Notes under the pieces: generated by a model
The model's database searches: none
What the model saw: the letters and a program-made list of their open reading frames with translations, nothing else
What the model was told of the DNA's origin: nothing
From: JAAZAI01 sp050942875
GTDB taxonomy: Bacteria > Verrucomicrobiota > Kiritimatiellia > RFP12 > UBA3636
Assembly: GCA_050942875.1 (NCBI GenBank)
Contig: JBMNOD010000004.1
Span: 12,557 to 76,556 of the forward strand
Direction: 5' to 3'
Length of the DNA stretch: 64,000 nucleotides
Shown here: positions 56,242 to 63,641 of the stretch, in pieces
Position numbering within the stretch: position 1 is the stretch's first letter
How the letters are laid out: the number at the start of each line of letters is the position of its first letter
Made by a program: the position numbers and the translations under genes

Positions 56242-56960
56242 TGGACGCCGCCGCGACCGTCCGCAGCGCGATGCTCCTCGGCGCTGAAGGCGTGCGCCGC
56301 CTCGCCGCCGCGCGCGTTCTGGTCGTCGGCATCGGAGGCGTCGGCTCCTACGCCGCCGAAGCCCTCGCGCGTGGCGGTGTCGGCGCCCTCGCGCTGATCG
56401 ACCCCGATCGCGTGGACAAGAGCAACCTCAACCGGCAGCTCGTCGCCCTCGTCTCGACGCTCGGCCGCCTCAAGGTCGAAGTCATGCGCGAACGCATCCT
56501 CGACATCAATCCCCAGGCAAATGTCGAGGCGCTGGCGCTGCGCTACTCCGCCAAAACGGCCGACGCCGTGGATCTGACCCGCTTCGACTTCGTCGTGGAC
56601 GCCATCGATTCGCCAGGCGCCAAGGTGGAACTCATCGTCCGCGCCAAAGCGGTCGGCACGCCCGTCGTCAGCGCCATGGGCGCCGGCGACAAGCTCGACC
56701 CCACGTGCTTCACGCTGACCGATCTCTTCGCCACGGATCGCTGCCCGCTGGCGCGCGTGATGCGCAAACGGCTCCGCAAGCAGAACATCACGAGCCTCGA
56801 CGTCGTCTTCTCCACCGAAGAACCGCGCGCGCCCTCCCCGCTCGCGGACGCCTCCGCCCCCGGCGACGAACGCCTCCCGCCGGGAAGCCTCTCGTTTGTG
56901 CCGGGCGCGGCCGGTCTCGTGATCGCCGGCCATGTGATCCGAACCCTCGCGGGAGTTTGA
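56241..56960 (+). CDS. tcdA: tRNA threonylcarbamoyladenosine dehydratase (TcdA)
   Basis: This 239-residue ThiF/E1-like enzyme cyclises t6A37 of tRNA with ATP. It has the ATP-binding GIGGVGSYAAEALARGGVG, the DPDRVDKSNLNRQ block and a KLDPTCFTLTDLFATDRCPLARVMRKR stretch like that of TcdA. Its ATG (56241) shares a base with the TGA stop of the ParB-like gene. A sulfur carrier-type activity is not excluded, but the insert and length fit TcdA. tRNA t6A genes are not adjacent. Confidence 0.9.
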   Translation: MDAAATVRSAMLLGAEGVRRLAAARVLVVGIGGVGSYAAEALARGGVGALALIDPDRVDKSNLNRQLVALVSTLGRLKVEVMRERILDINPQANVEALALRYSAKTADAVDLTRFDFVVDAIDSPGAKVELIVRAKAVGTPVVSAMGAGDKLDPTCFTLTDLFATDRCPLARVMRKRLRKQNITSLDVVFSTEEPRAPSPLADASAPGDERLPPGSLSFVPGAAGLVIAGHVIRTLAGV

Positions 56961-56963
56961 GCC

Positions 56964-57728
56964 ATGCGGCCGATCTCCGCCCTCGTCCTCGCCGCCTTCT
57001 GGATCTCCGGCTTCGCCGAAACGGCGATCGGCGCGCCGGGCGGACTCGTCGGCGCATGGCTCCTCGGCGCCGGGGCGGCGCTCCTTCCCGGCCTGCTCGA
57101 CGCCATCGCCGCGCCCGTCGTGTTTCGCCCCGATGTGACCGTTGCAGTCGATCCGCTGGCGCCCGCGGCGCGTCCGCTGGCCGCGGCCGCAAAGGCGGCG
57201 CTTCGGCAGGCCGCATCCACCGGAGCGCCCGTGCGCCTGCTTGTGGCCCGAACCCCTGGCTTCGATCTTCGCATCCAGATCAACGCCGTGCGACGCCGCG
57301 CCTTCGCGGAGATCCGTTGCGCCAAGACGCAGGAGATCGTCTCGGCCAGCCAGGCGGCGCTGCCGCCGTTCACGTGCGGCGACGAAACCGCCTGCATTGA
57401 AGCGGCGGACGCAGGCGACAACGCCCGCGTCGTGGGTCGTCCCGCCGCGGCGGGACGAACCCGCCTCCGCGTGACACCGCACCGCCTCGACGCCCGGCCG
57501 GCCATGATCGCGGAACTCGCGCTGCTTGCAATCGCCTCGGCCACAGGCGGATGGTTCCTGGCCATCGGCGCCGTGGCGCTGCCCGGCGGCTGCGCACTGG
57601 CCGCCCGCTTCCTCGGGACATCCCGCAAACAAGGCCCCCATCCCCTGCTCTGGACGCCCGGCGCCATCGCCCTTCACCTTGCCGCCATCGCCGCCATCTT
57701 GGCAAACTTGACTCGCCTGGCCGTTTGA
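56964..57728 (+). CDS. Membrane protein of unknown function
   Basis: This 254-residue protein is Ala-rich with about two hydrophobic segments at the N-terminus (ISALVLAAFWISGF and GGLVGAWLLGAGAALLPGLL) and two at the C-terminus (ELALLAIASATGG and IALHLAAIAAILANL), and a soluble stretch of about 120 residues between them. Four cysteines lie in the middle. No domain is recognised. It follows tcdA by 3 bases, so it belongs to the panD-tcdA run. A role at the membrane is all that can be said. Confidence 0.55.
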   Translation: MRPISALVLAAFWISGFAETAIGAPGGLVGAWLLGAGAALLPGLLDAIAAPVVFRPDVTVAVDPLAPAARPLAAAAKAALRQAASTGAPVRLLVARTPGFDLRIQINAVRRRAFAEIRCAKTQEIVSASQAALPPFTCGDETACIEAADAGDNARVVGRPAAAGRTRLRVTPHRLDARPAMIAELALLAIASATGGWFLAIGAVALPGGCALAARFLGTSRKQGPHPLLWTPGAIALHLAAIAAILANLTRLAV

Positions 57729-57744
57729 CAAAAGTCGTTTTTTC

Positions 57745-57774
57745 TTGCTTTTTTACGGGTTTTCCCGCTAAATA
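57745..57774 (+). promoter_or_regulatory. Promoter of the ribH-nusB genes
   Basis: TTGCTT (57745-57750) and TAAATA (57769-57774) are 18 bases apart, about 32 bases before the ribH ATG, which is preceded by GGAG. A small ACGGG-TTTT-CCCGT-like hairpin lies between the boxes. The 78-base gap has no room for a full FMN riboswitch. Confidence 0.6.
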
Positions 57775-57806
57775 GGGAGAGTCGTTTTTTTTATTGGAGA
57801 TTACGC

Positions 57807-58268
57807 ATGAAAGAAATCACAGGCCAGCTTTCGGCACAAGGCAAGCAATTCGGCATCGTGCTGAGCCGTTTCAACAGCTTCTTCACCGAGCAGCTGCTCA
57901 AGGGTGCCGAGGACTGCCTGGTGCGTCATGGCGCTCGCTCGGAAGACCTCGTCCTGGTCCGCGTGCCCGGCGCCGCCGAGATCCCGCATGCCGTGCAACG
58001 CCTGGCCAAGTCCGGCAAATACGACGCGATCATCGCGCTGGGCTGCGTGATCCAAGGCGCCACGCCGCACGCCGGGCTCATCAACACCCAGGTCACACGC
58101 GCCCTCTCGGCAATCGGGCTGCAATTTGACGTGCCGGTGCTCAGCGGCATCATCGCCGCCGACACCATCGAGCAGGCCGTCGAACGCGCAGGCACAAAGG
58201 CCGGGAACAAGGGCTGGGACGCCGCCGCCGCCGCCATCGAAATGGCGACGCTCTTCGAGGCGCTGTAG
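57807..58268 (+). CDS. ribH: 6,7-dimethyl-8-ribityllumazine synthase (RibH)
   Basis: This 153-residue enzyme makes the riboflavin precursor lumazine from the ribityl-aminouracil and the four-carbon phosphate. Motifs are IVLSRFNSFFTEQLL at the start, RVPGAAEIPHAVQRLA with its active site, IALGCVIQGATPHAGLINTQV and VLSGIIAADTIEQAVERAG. The length is typical, and the enzyme forms 60-mers. The other rib genes are not in the window; nusB follows 33 bases later, a common pairing in bacteria. Confidence 0.96.
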   Translation: MKEITGQLSAQGKQFGIVLSRFNSFFTEQLLKGAEDCLVRHGARSEDLVLVRVPGAAEIPHAVQRLAKSGKYDAIIALGCVIQGATPHAGLINTQVTRALSAIGLQFDVPVLSGIIAADTIEQAVERAGTKAGNKGWDAAAAAIEMATLFEAL

Positions 58269-58301
58269 CGCCGGAAGCCCCGCAACCCTGGATCTCATGC
58301 C

Positions 58302-58790
58302 ATGTCCACACGTCGTGAAGCCCGCGAATGGGCGGTGCAAATCCTTTTTCAGCTCGACCTGAACCCCAACAGCGAAACATCCGCGGAAGAAATCTTTCGC
58401 GAGTTTTGGAATGGCCAGCTTCGCCTGCGCGAAGACGACGAGCCCGCCCCCATCCCGCCGGAACCCATTCGCAAATTCACCGAATCCCTGGTAATGGGCG
58501 TCCTGGAAAACCGCGAGGCCATCGACAAGCTCATTTCCTCATGCGTCAAGAACTGGAACATCCAGCGCATCGGCGGCATCGAACGCAACGTGTTGCGCAT
58601 GGGAATCTTTGAACTTGCCTTCGCCAAGGAGAAGACGCCCCAGGCCGTCGTCATCAACGAATCCGTCGACATCAGCAAGTTCTTCGGCACCCGCGAATCC
58701 GGACGCTTCGTCAACGGCGTCCTCGACTCCATCGCCAAGAACCTCGCCCGCGAGGCCGCCAAGCCACAGGAGTGGTCGCCCGGGACATGA
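58302..58790 (+). CDS. nusB: Transcription antitermination factor NusB
   Basis: This 162-residue RNA-binding protein assists antitermination of rRNA operons with NusE. Typical motifs are TRREAREWAVQILFQLDL at the start, then a helical core and RIGGIERNVLRMGIFEL, TPQAVVINESVDISKFFGT and FVNGVLDSIA. The insert at residues 40-60 (DDEPAPIPPEP) is slightly long. It follows ribH and overlaps the ABC-F start by ATGA (58787-58790). Confidence 0.95.
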   Translation: MSTRREAREWAVQILFQLDLNPNSETSAEEIFREFWNGQLRLREDDEPAPIPPEPIRKFTESLVMGVLENREAIDKLISSCVKNWNIQRIGGIERNVLRMGIFELAFAKEKTPQAVVINESVDISKFFGTRESGRFVNGVLDSIAKNLAREAAKPQEWSPGT

Positions 58791-60784
58791 TTTCGTTCAA
58801 CGACGTCAGCATCCACTTCGGCGCGCAGGACGTGCTGAACAACGTCTCCTTCAAGATCAACCCCCGCGAACGCTGCGGCATCGTCGGCCCCAACGGCGCG
58901 GGAAAGTCCACGCTCTTCAACCTCATCGCCGGCGAGATTTCCCCGGAATCCGGCGCCGTCGCCTTCGACGGCCCCCGCCCGACCCTCGGCCACCTCCACC
59001 AGCAGCTCGACCGCTGGGACGCCACCGACACGCTGCTCTCCTACGCCATGCGCGCATCGGCGGACATCCGGGCGCTTGAAGGCGAAATCCACGCCATCGA
59101 ACGCGAAATCCTCGAACTCGACGTCGATTCCCGCGAACGCGCCCAGGCGCTCGACCGCCTCGGCGACCTCCAAACGGAGTACGAGCACTGCGGCGGCTAC
59201 GACCTCGAGATTCGCGTCAAGGAGGCGCTGGGCGGCCTCGGCTTCCACACGACCGACTTCGAACGCCCCTTCCAGGAATTCAGCGGCGGCTGGAAAATGC
59301 GCGCCGAACTCGTCCGCACCCTCGTCGCCAACCCCGATGTGCTCATGCTCGACGAGCCTTCCAACTACCTCGACCTGCCCGCCGTCGAATGGATGCAGCG
59401 CCATCTGCGCGAATTCGACGGCACCTTGCTGATCATCTCCCACGACCGCTACCTGCTGCGCACCCTCACGAACGTCACGCTCGAAGTCGACGGCCAGACC
59501 GTCACCCGCTACAACGGCGGGTACGACTACTATTTGCAGGAACGCGTCCAGCGCTACGAAAGCCTCGTCGCAGCCAAGCGCAACCAGGACCGCCTGCGCG
59601 ACCAGATGCAGCGCTTCATCGACACGTTCCGCTACACCCCGACCAAGGCGCCGCAGGTGCAGTCGCGCATCAAGCAGATCGAGAAGATGGAGCCGATCAT
59701 CGTCCCGCGCCAGGCCACCACGTCCGGGCGCATCCGGCTCCCCGAGTTCCACCACTGCGGCACCACCGCGTTCTCGATGCGCGACGCCGGCTTCTCCTAC
59801 AACGGCGCGGACTGGGTGTTCCGCAACGTCTCCTTTGAAATCGCCCGCGGCGAACACGTCGCGCTCGTCGGCTTCAACGGCATGGGCAAGACCACCCTCG
59901 CCCGCCTCGTCGCCGGCGCCCGACCGCCGACCGAAGGCGAAGTCCTTCTCGGCCACAAGGTCGTGCCGGGCTACGTCTCGCAGGATTTCGCGGAAACCAT
60001 CCCGCCCGAACGCAGCCTGATCAACGTCGTCAAAAACGAGGACGCCACGCTCGCCGACGCCCGGGCGCGCACGCTCCTCGGCAGCTTCGGCTTCTCGGGC
60101 GACGACGCCTTCAAGACCGCCGGCATCCTCAGCGGCGGCGAGAAAATCCGCCTCGCCTTCGCCCGCATCTTCGCGGCGAAGCCGAACTTCCTCGTGCTCG
60201 ACGAACCCACGACGCATCTCGACATCAACGGCCGCCGCGCCCTCGAAGAGGAGCTCGCCGCCTACGAAGGCTCGATCGTCCTCGTCAGCCACGACGTCGA
60301 ATTCGTCAAGGCCATCGCCGAGACGATCATCGAAGTCTCCGATGCCGGCGTGCGCCGCTTCGTCGGCGGCTACGTCGACTACCGCGAACGCATCGACCAG
60401 GAGGCCGCCGCCGCCCGCCGCCAGGCCAATGCCGACACCGCGCCGGAGTCCGCTTCCGCCCCGGCAACCGACGCCGACGACGCCCCGGACGCCTCCAGGC
60501 CGACGCTCAGCAAGAAGGATCTGCGCCGACAGCGCGCCGCCGAACAGGAACAGCGCCGCCCGCTGCTGCGTTCACTGACCCGCCGCGTCGCGGCGGCCGA
60601 AGCCCGCATCGCCCAGCTCGAAGCCGAGCAGGCCGAGCTTGTCGCCTCCCTTGCCGACCCCGGCGCCAAGCCCGACTTCGAAAACGTCAACCGACGCCTC
60701 GGCCAGATCCAGGACGAATTCGCCACCGTCAACGCCCTCTGGGAGCAGGCCGCCTCCGAACTCGCCTACCTTGAGGCGGAGTGA
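58787..60784 (+). CDS. ABC-F ATPase
   Basis: This 665-residue soluble protein has two ATPase domains and no membrane part, the plan of ABC-F proteins that act on the ribosome. The first domain has Walker A GPNGAGKST, signature-like FSGGWKMR and Walker B LMLDEPSNYLD; the second has GFNGMGKTT, LSGGEKIR and FLVLDEPTTHLD. An inter-domain linker (P-site tRNA interaction motif region) lies at about residues 240-330. The C-terminal 110 residues form a charged coiled coil (EQEQRRPLLRSLTRRVAAAE), as in Uup-type members. The translation-factor role is inferred; the EttA/Uup/antibiotic-resistance subgroup is undecided. Confidence 0.93.
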   Translation: MISFNDVSIHFGAQDVLNNVSFKINPRERCGIVGPNGAGKSTLFNLIAGEISPESGAVAFDGPRPTLGHLHQQLDRWDATDTLLSYAMRASADIRALEGEIHAIEREILELDVDSRERAQALDRLGDLQTEYEHCGGYDLEIRVKEALGGLGFHTTDFERPFQEFSGGWKMRAELVRTLVANPDVLMLDEPSNYLDLPAVEWMQRHLREFDGTLLIISHDRYLLRTLTNVTLEVDGQTVTRYNGGYDYYLQERVQRYESLVAAKRNQDRLRDQMQRFIDTFRYTPTKAPQVQSRIKQIEKMEPIIVPRQATTSGRIRLPEFHHCGTTAFSMRDAGFSYNGADWVFRNVSFEIARGEHVALVGFNGMGKTTLARLVAGARPPTEGEVLLGHKVVPGYVSQDFAETIPPERSLINVVKNEDATLADARARTLLGSFGFSGDDAFKTAGILSGGEKIRLAFARIFAAKPNFLVLDEPTTHLDINGRRALEEELAAYEGSIVLVSHDVEFVKAIAETIIEVSDAGVRRFVGGYVDYRERIDQEAAAARRQANADTAPESASAPATDADDAPDASRPTLSKKDLRRQRAAEQEQRRPLLRSLTRRVAAAEARIAQLEAEQAELVASLADPGAKPDFENVNRRLGQIQDEFATVNALWEQAASELAYLEAE

Positions 60785-60886
60785 GCGGGTGAAATTTGAA
60801 ACTGGAAACTTGAAATCGGGCTGAAGCGGCCTTGCCGAATTGCGCTTTGAACAAAGCCACATCGTACGCATGGAGCTTCAGAAACA

Positions 60887-61320
60887 GAGGTGGGGCGCGG
60901 CCGTCCCGGCAGGCCGCCACTCGCCCGCCGCCCCGGCGCGGCGCGCCTCTGTCAACAGGGGCACGGACATTCCTGTCCGTGCTTCGCCCACGGGTTGGAA
61001 AACCCGCGCCCCGGCGCGGCGCGCCTCAGAGGTGGGGCGCAGCCGTCCCGGCAAGCCGCCATTCGCCCGCGCCCCGGCGCGGCGCGCCTCAGAGGTGGGG
61101 CGCAGCCGTCCCGGCAAGCCGCCATTCGCCCTTCGACTGCGAAGGGCGCCTCTGTCAACAGGGGCACGGACATTCCTGTCCGTGCTTCGCCCACGGGTTG
61201 GAAAACCCGTGCCCCGTCGCCCACTCGCCCGCGCCCCGGCGCGGCGCGCCTCAGAGGTGGGGCGCAGCCGTCCCGGCAAGCCGCCATTCGCCCGCGCCCC
61301 GGCGCGGCGCGCTGGCTGCT
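60887..61320. repeat. Mosaic of hairpin units B, C and D
   Basis: The 561-base gap 60785-61345 between the convergent ABC-F and PEGA lipoprotein genes is mostly made of repeats. Unit D (GAGGTGGGGCGCAGCCGTCC..., with GGCGCGGCGCGCC) starts at 60887, 61029, 61092 and 61254. The pair B-C (the hairpins seen at 36 kb, B at 60961-60982 and 61164-61185, C at 60989-61008 and 61192-61211) occurs twice. The order is D-BC-D-D-BC-D. Open frames through it carry repeat-encoded peptides such as GTDIPVRAS and are not genes. Confidence 0.88.
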
Positions 61321-61345
61321 GGCTGGCGGGCGGTCGAGTGCTTTG

Positions 61346-62752
61346 TCAAGGCTTCAGCAAATTCTTCTCTTCCAGTTTGGCCCTCGACACCCCCGCCCCT
61401 TCAACCACTTGCTCAACGGTGTGAAGCTCCTTCTGAGTCTGGGCAAAGACATCGATTTCCTGGTAGACGACAAGCGGAAATTGCGCGTTGTCGGGCTTGT
61501 ACTTGGAGATCAAATAGATGTTCCGCTCTTCAGGACGCAGCCTGACCGAAAAGGTGTAGCTTGTGTTCGTTGTCGTGTTCCCCACATGCGTAATCGCCTG
61601 TCCTTGTGCAAGATACAGGTCGGATTGAGGTCTGACGACCGCCGTGACAAGATGTTGAATGCCAGGCTCCAAAATGTTCGTGGAAAACTTGGCGTTGAGG
61701 TGCGTGTCAACCAAATCAAAAACAAACTGTTTCTCCTTCGCCATCTTGCGCATTTTTCCAACCATTTGGTCAAACTCGAGGGCGGTCTCGGGATGAATCC
61801 AATACTCCTGGACGAAATATGTCTGGTTCGTGACTTGTTGAGGCTTCTCATAGGCACACTGCATTGGCCTTTTCTTCGAAAACGATTTGAGCGCCTCTTC
61901 AATCTCAGGGAAGTAGGCCTCCCTTGCTTCGACATGCACCGAGCAACGCGGGGATTGCACAACGCCGGCCTTCTCCAAGGTCACATTGATCTCCGCATCA
62001 TTGCTTGGGATGGTCAACGGGTAGTAAAGATCGTAGTAGCCAGGCGCCTGAAATTTGAGAATGTGACTTTTGGTTTTCACGAACTCGTCCTTTGTCTTCT
62101 CCTCTTCAAGCAACGCCTTCGCCTTGCCTTGAGCGTCTTCGTAGCGTTGATGCACGAGCAAAAGCTCATCTGCGGCATACTGGAAGGTCGCTGCATAAGG
62201 AGTGTTGCCAACGACTTCTCCATCGACGTGAAGCAACGCGGGAGGCGACGATTTGATTGACAAGTCTTGGGTGCGCGGCTGGTTTCTCTGGATGCCGCGG
62301 AAGCGCTTGTCCTGTTCCCAATAGACCTTGGCCTTGGGAAGCGACGCCGAAAAAGCATTGGACGACAAAGGCACAACGAGAGGCTTTTCCACTACATCGT
62401 ACCCGGGAGCTTCAAACCTCAACCAATAAGCTACCGAGTTGTTCACGGACTCGACTTTCCTGTCGGTGTTGACAATGCGAGGTTTTCCAAGAAACTTGCG
62501 TTCGTATTGATGCCTTGCGAACCAGACTTCATCGGCGGAGTAGGAAAAATCGACCGATCGTGGGGTCTTTCCCATGTCCCTTGAGTTTACAGCCAGGCTG
62601 GAAGCGGGGTCGGAGGTGATTCGTAGTGTTTGAGTTCGTGGGACTTTGCGCTTCGTCTCTTCATAAGTGTAGTTCTTGTCCCAATAGATGGATGTGCACC
62701 CTGCAAGCCCCAGTGTCATTGCAACCCCGGCATATACCCATTGTTTCTTCAT
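61346..62752 (-). CDS. Lipoprotein with PEGA-like repeats
   Basis: This 468-residue protein starts MKKQWVYAGVAMTLGLAGCTS, with a lipobox (LAGC) that makes Cys 19 the lipidated residue. Two PEGA-like repeats are visible (RITSDPASSLAVNSRDMGKTP near 45-65 and IKSSPPALLHVDGEVVGNTP near 165-185), and a beta-rich C-terminal region follows. AAGGAA lies 5 bases before the ATG. The base composition is less G+C-rich than that of the neighbouring genes, and the codon choice differs, which suggests recent acquisition. It lies alone between the hairpin mosaic and the toxin-antitoxin pair. Function beyond a surface location is unknown. Confidence 0.85.
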   Translation of the reverse strand: MKKQWVYAGVAMTLGLAGCTSIYWDKNYTYEETKRKVPRTQTLRITSDPASSLAVNSRDMGKTPRSVDFSYSADEVWFARHQYERKFLGKPRIVNTDRKVESVNNSVAYWLRFEAPGYDVVEKPLVVPLSSNAFSASLPKAKVYWEQDKRFRGIQRNQPRTQDLSIKSSPPALLHVDGEVVGNTPYAATFQYAADELLLVHQRYEDAQGKAKALLEEEKTKDEFVKTKSHILKFQAPGYYDLYYPLTIPSNDAEINVTLEKAGVVQSPRCSVHVEAREAYFPEIEEALKSFSKKRPMQCAYEKPQQVTNQTYFVQEYWIHPETALEFDQMVGKMRKMAKEKQFVFDLVDTHLNAKFSTNILEPGIQHLVTAVVRPQSDLYLAQGQAITHVGNTTTNTSYTFSVRLRPEERNIYLISKYKPDNAQFPLVVYQEIDVFAQTQKELHTVEQVVEGAGVSRAKLEEKNLLKP

Positions 62753-62901
62753 TTTCGTTCCTTCTTTTGGCTAAGGACAACGCAAATCATCTGCGCAGTT
62801 CATTGCTTGCGAAAGATTGGCGTTCTAGTCAGCCCGTTGCTTTCCATTGCATCAGATCAGTCAATCCAAATCACTTTCAGATCCGTTGCTGAACGAGGTT
62901 G

Positions 62902-62930
62902 ATTCTACATCTTTTGCGATGTTCATGCAA
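62902..62930 (-). promoter_or_regulatory. Promoter of the PEGA lipoprotein gene
   Basis: On the minus strand TTGCAT (62925-62930) and TAGAAT (62902-62907) are 17 bases apart, and the -10 box is preceded by TG. The leader would be about 140 bases. Confidence 0.65.
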
Positions 62931-62961
62931 TAGGAGGGACAGTCAACGCCTCTTGAGCCCC

Positions 62962-62991
62962 TTGACAGCCGGCCGCGCGTCGTGTTACATT
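62962..62991 (+). promoter_or_regulatory. Promoter of the toxin-antitoxin pair
   Basis: TTGACA (62962-62967) with TACATT (62986-62991) at 18 bases. The antitoxin ATG lies 23 bases after it, preceded by AAGGAGG. Antitoxins of this kind usually bind such promoters. Confidence 0.6.
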
Positions 62992-63014
62992 GTCTTGCAA
63001 AGAAAGGAGGCACC

Positions 63015-63230
63015 ATGACCACACTCACCATTCGACTGCCCAAAGAGCTTCGGAACGACATCCAGCGACTGGGACGCATTGAGCACAAGACCGCGAGCGA
63101 CATCGTCCGGGAATCGCTTCGGCGGCATCTGGCGGTCAAGCGCTTCCGCTCTGTGCGCAGTCAAATCTTGCCGTATGCCGAGGCGCAGGGCCTTGTCGCC
63201 GACGAGGATGTTTTCCGGGCATTGACATGA
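63015..63230 (+). CDS. Ribbon-helix-helix antitoxin
   Basis: This 71-residue DNA-binding protein starts at an ATG with a perfect AAGGAGG 4 bases upstream. The ribbon TTLTIRLPKELRNDIQRLG and the helices TASDIVRESLRRHLAVKRF are the RHH (CopG/MetJ/Arc) fold, which usually binds an operator over its own promoter and neutralises the linked toxin by its C-terminal part. The stop overlaps the PIN toxin start by four bases (ATGA, 63227-63230). The start at 63015 was preferred to 62982 because of the Shine-Dalgarno. Confidence 0.9.
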   Translation: MTTLTIRLPKELRNDIQRLGRIEHKTASDIVRESLRRHLAVKRFRSVRSQILPYAEAQGLVADEDVFRALT

Positions 63231-63622
63231 TTGTCGTTCTTGACGCGAATGTGCTGATTGCGGCCGTTGCCGGGCGGGGGCTTTGCGAGGCCGTGCTGGA
63301 GCATTGCCTGGAGGAGCATGAAATCATCTGCTCGTCGCTCCTCGTTCAAGATGTCCACGACAAATTGCTGGGCAAAATCAAAGTGCCGCGTCCTGTCGTC
63401 CAGGACTACTGCAACATGCTTCAAGAGAACAGCCGTTTCGTCGAACCCGCTCCTGTCCCGCTCGACGCTTGTCGCGATCCGGACGATCTCCATTTGCTTG
63501 GCCTCGCCGATGCCGGCGGTGCGGTTTGCCTCGTGACAGGCGACAAGGATCTGCTCGTGCTGGAATCCTGCAAAAAAACACAAATCGTGACCCCGAGGCA
63601 GTTCTGGGATTGCATGAGATGA
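63227..63622 (+). CDS. PIN-domain toxin
   Basis: This 131-residue endoribonuclease-like protein has the PIN acids: Asp 6 in VVLDANVLI, then DDLHLL and GDKDLL with further Asp/Glu residues, so the four-acid metal site looks intact. It matches the group of short putative PIN toxins (COG1569-type) that pair with RHH antitoxins. The toxin cleaves an RNA, by family knowledge tRNA or mRNA. The gene follows the antitoxin with a four-base overlap, the usual arrangement that makes more antitoxin than toxin. The partner specificity is not determinable. Confidence 0.9.
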   Translation: MIVVLDANVLIAAVAGRGLCEAVLEHCLEEHEIICSSLLVQDVHDKLLGKIKVPRPVVQDYCNMLQENSRFVEPAPVPLDACRDPDDLHLLGLADAGGAVCLVTGDKDLLVLESCKKTQIVTPRQFWDCMR

Positions 63623-63641
63623 AGAGAACCATGACGAAATG

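Noticed and set aside
57729..57806. FMN riboswitch before ribH
   Set aside because: The gap is 78 bases, too short for an FMN riboswitch, and lacks its conserved elements; it holds a promoter and a small hairpin.
60832..61545. Plus-strand open frames through the hairpin mosaic
   Set aside because: They are repeat-encoded (for example GTDIPVRAS runs) and change frame with each module. No start signal or domain supports a protein.
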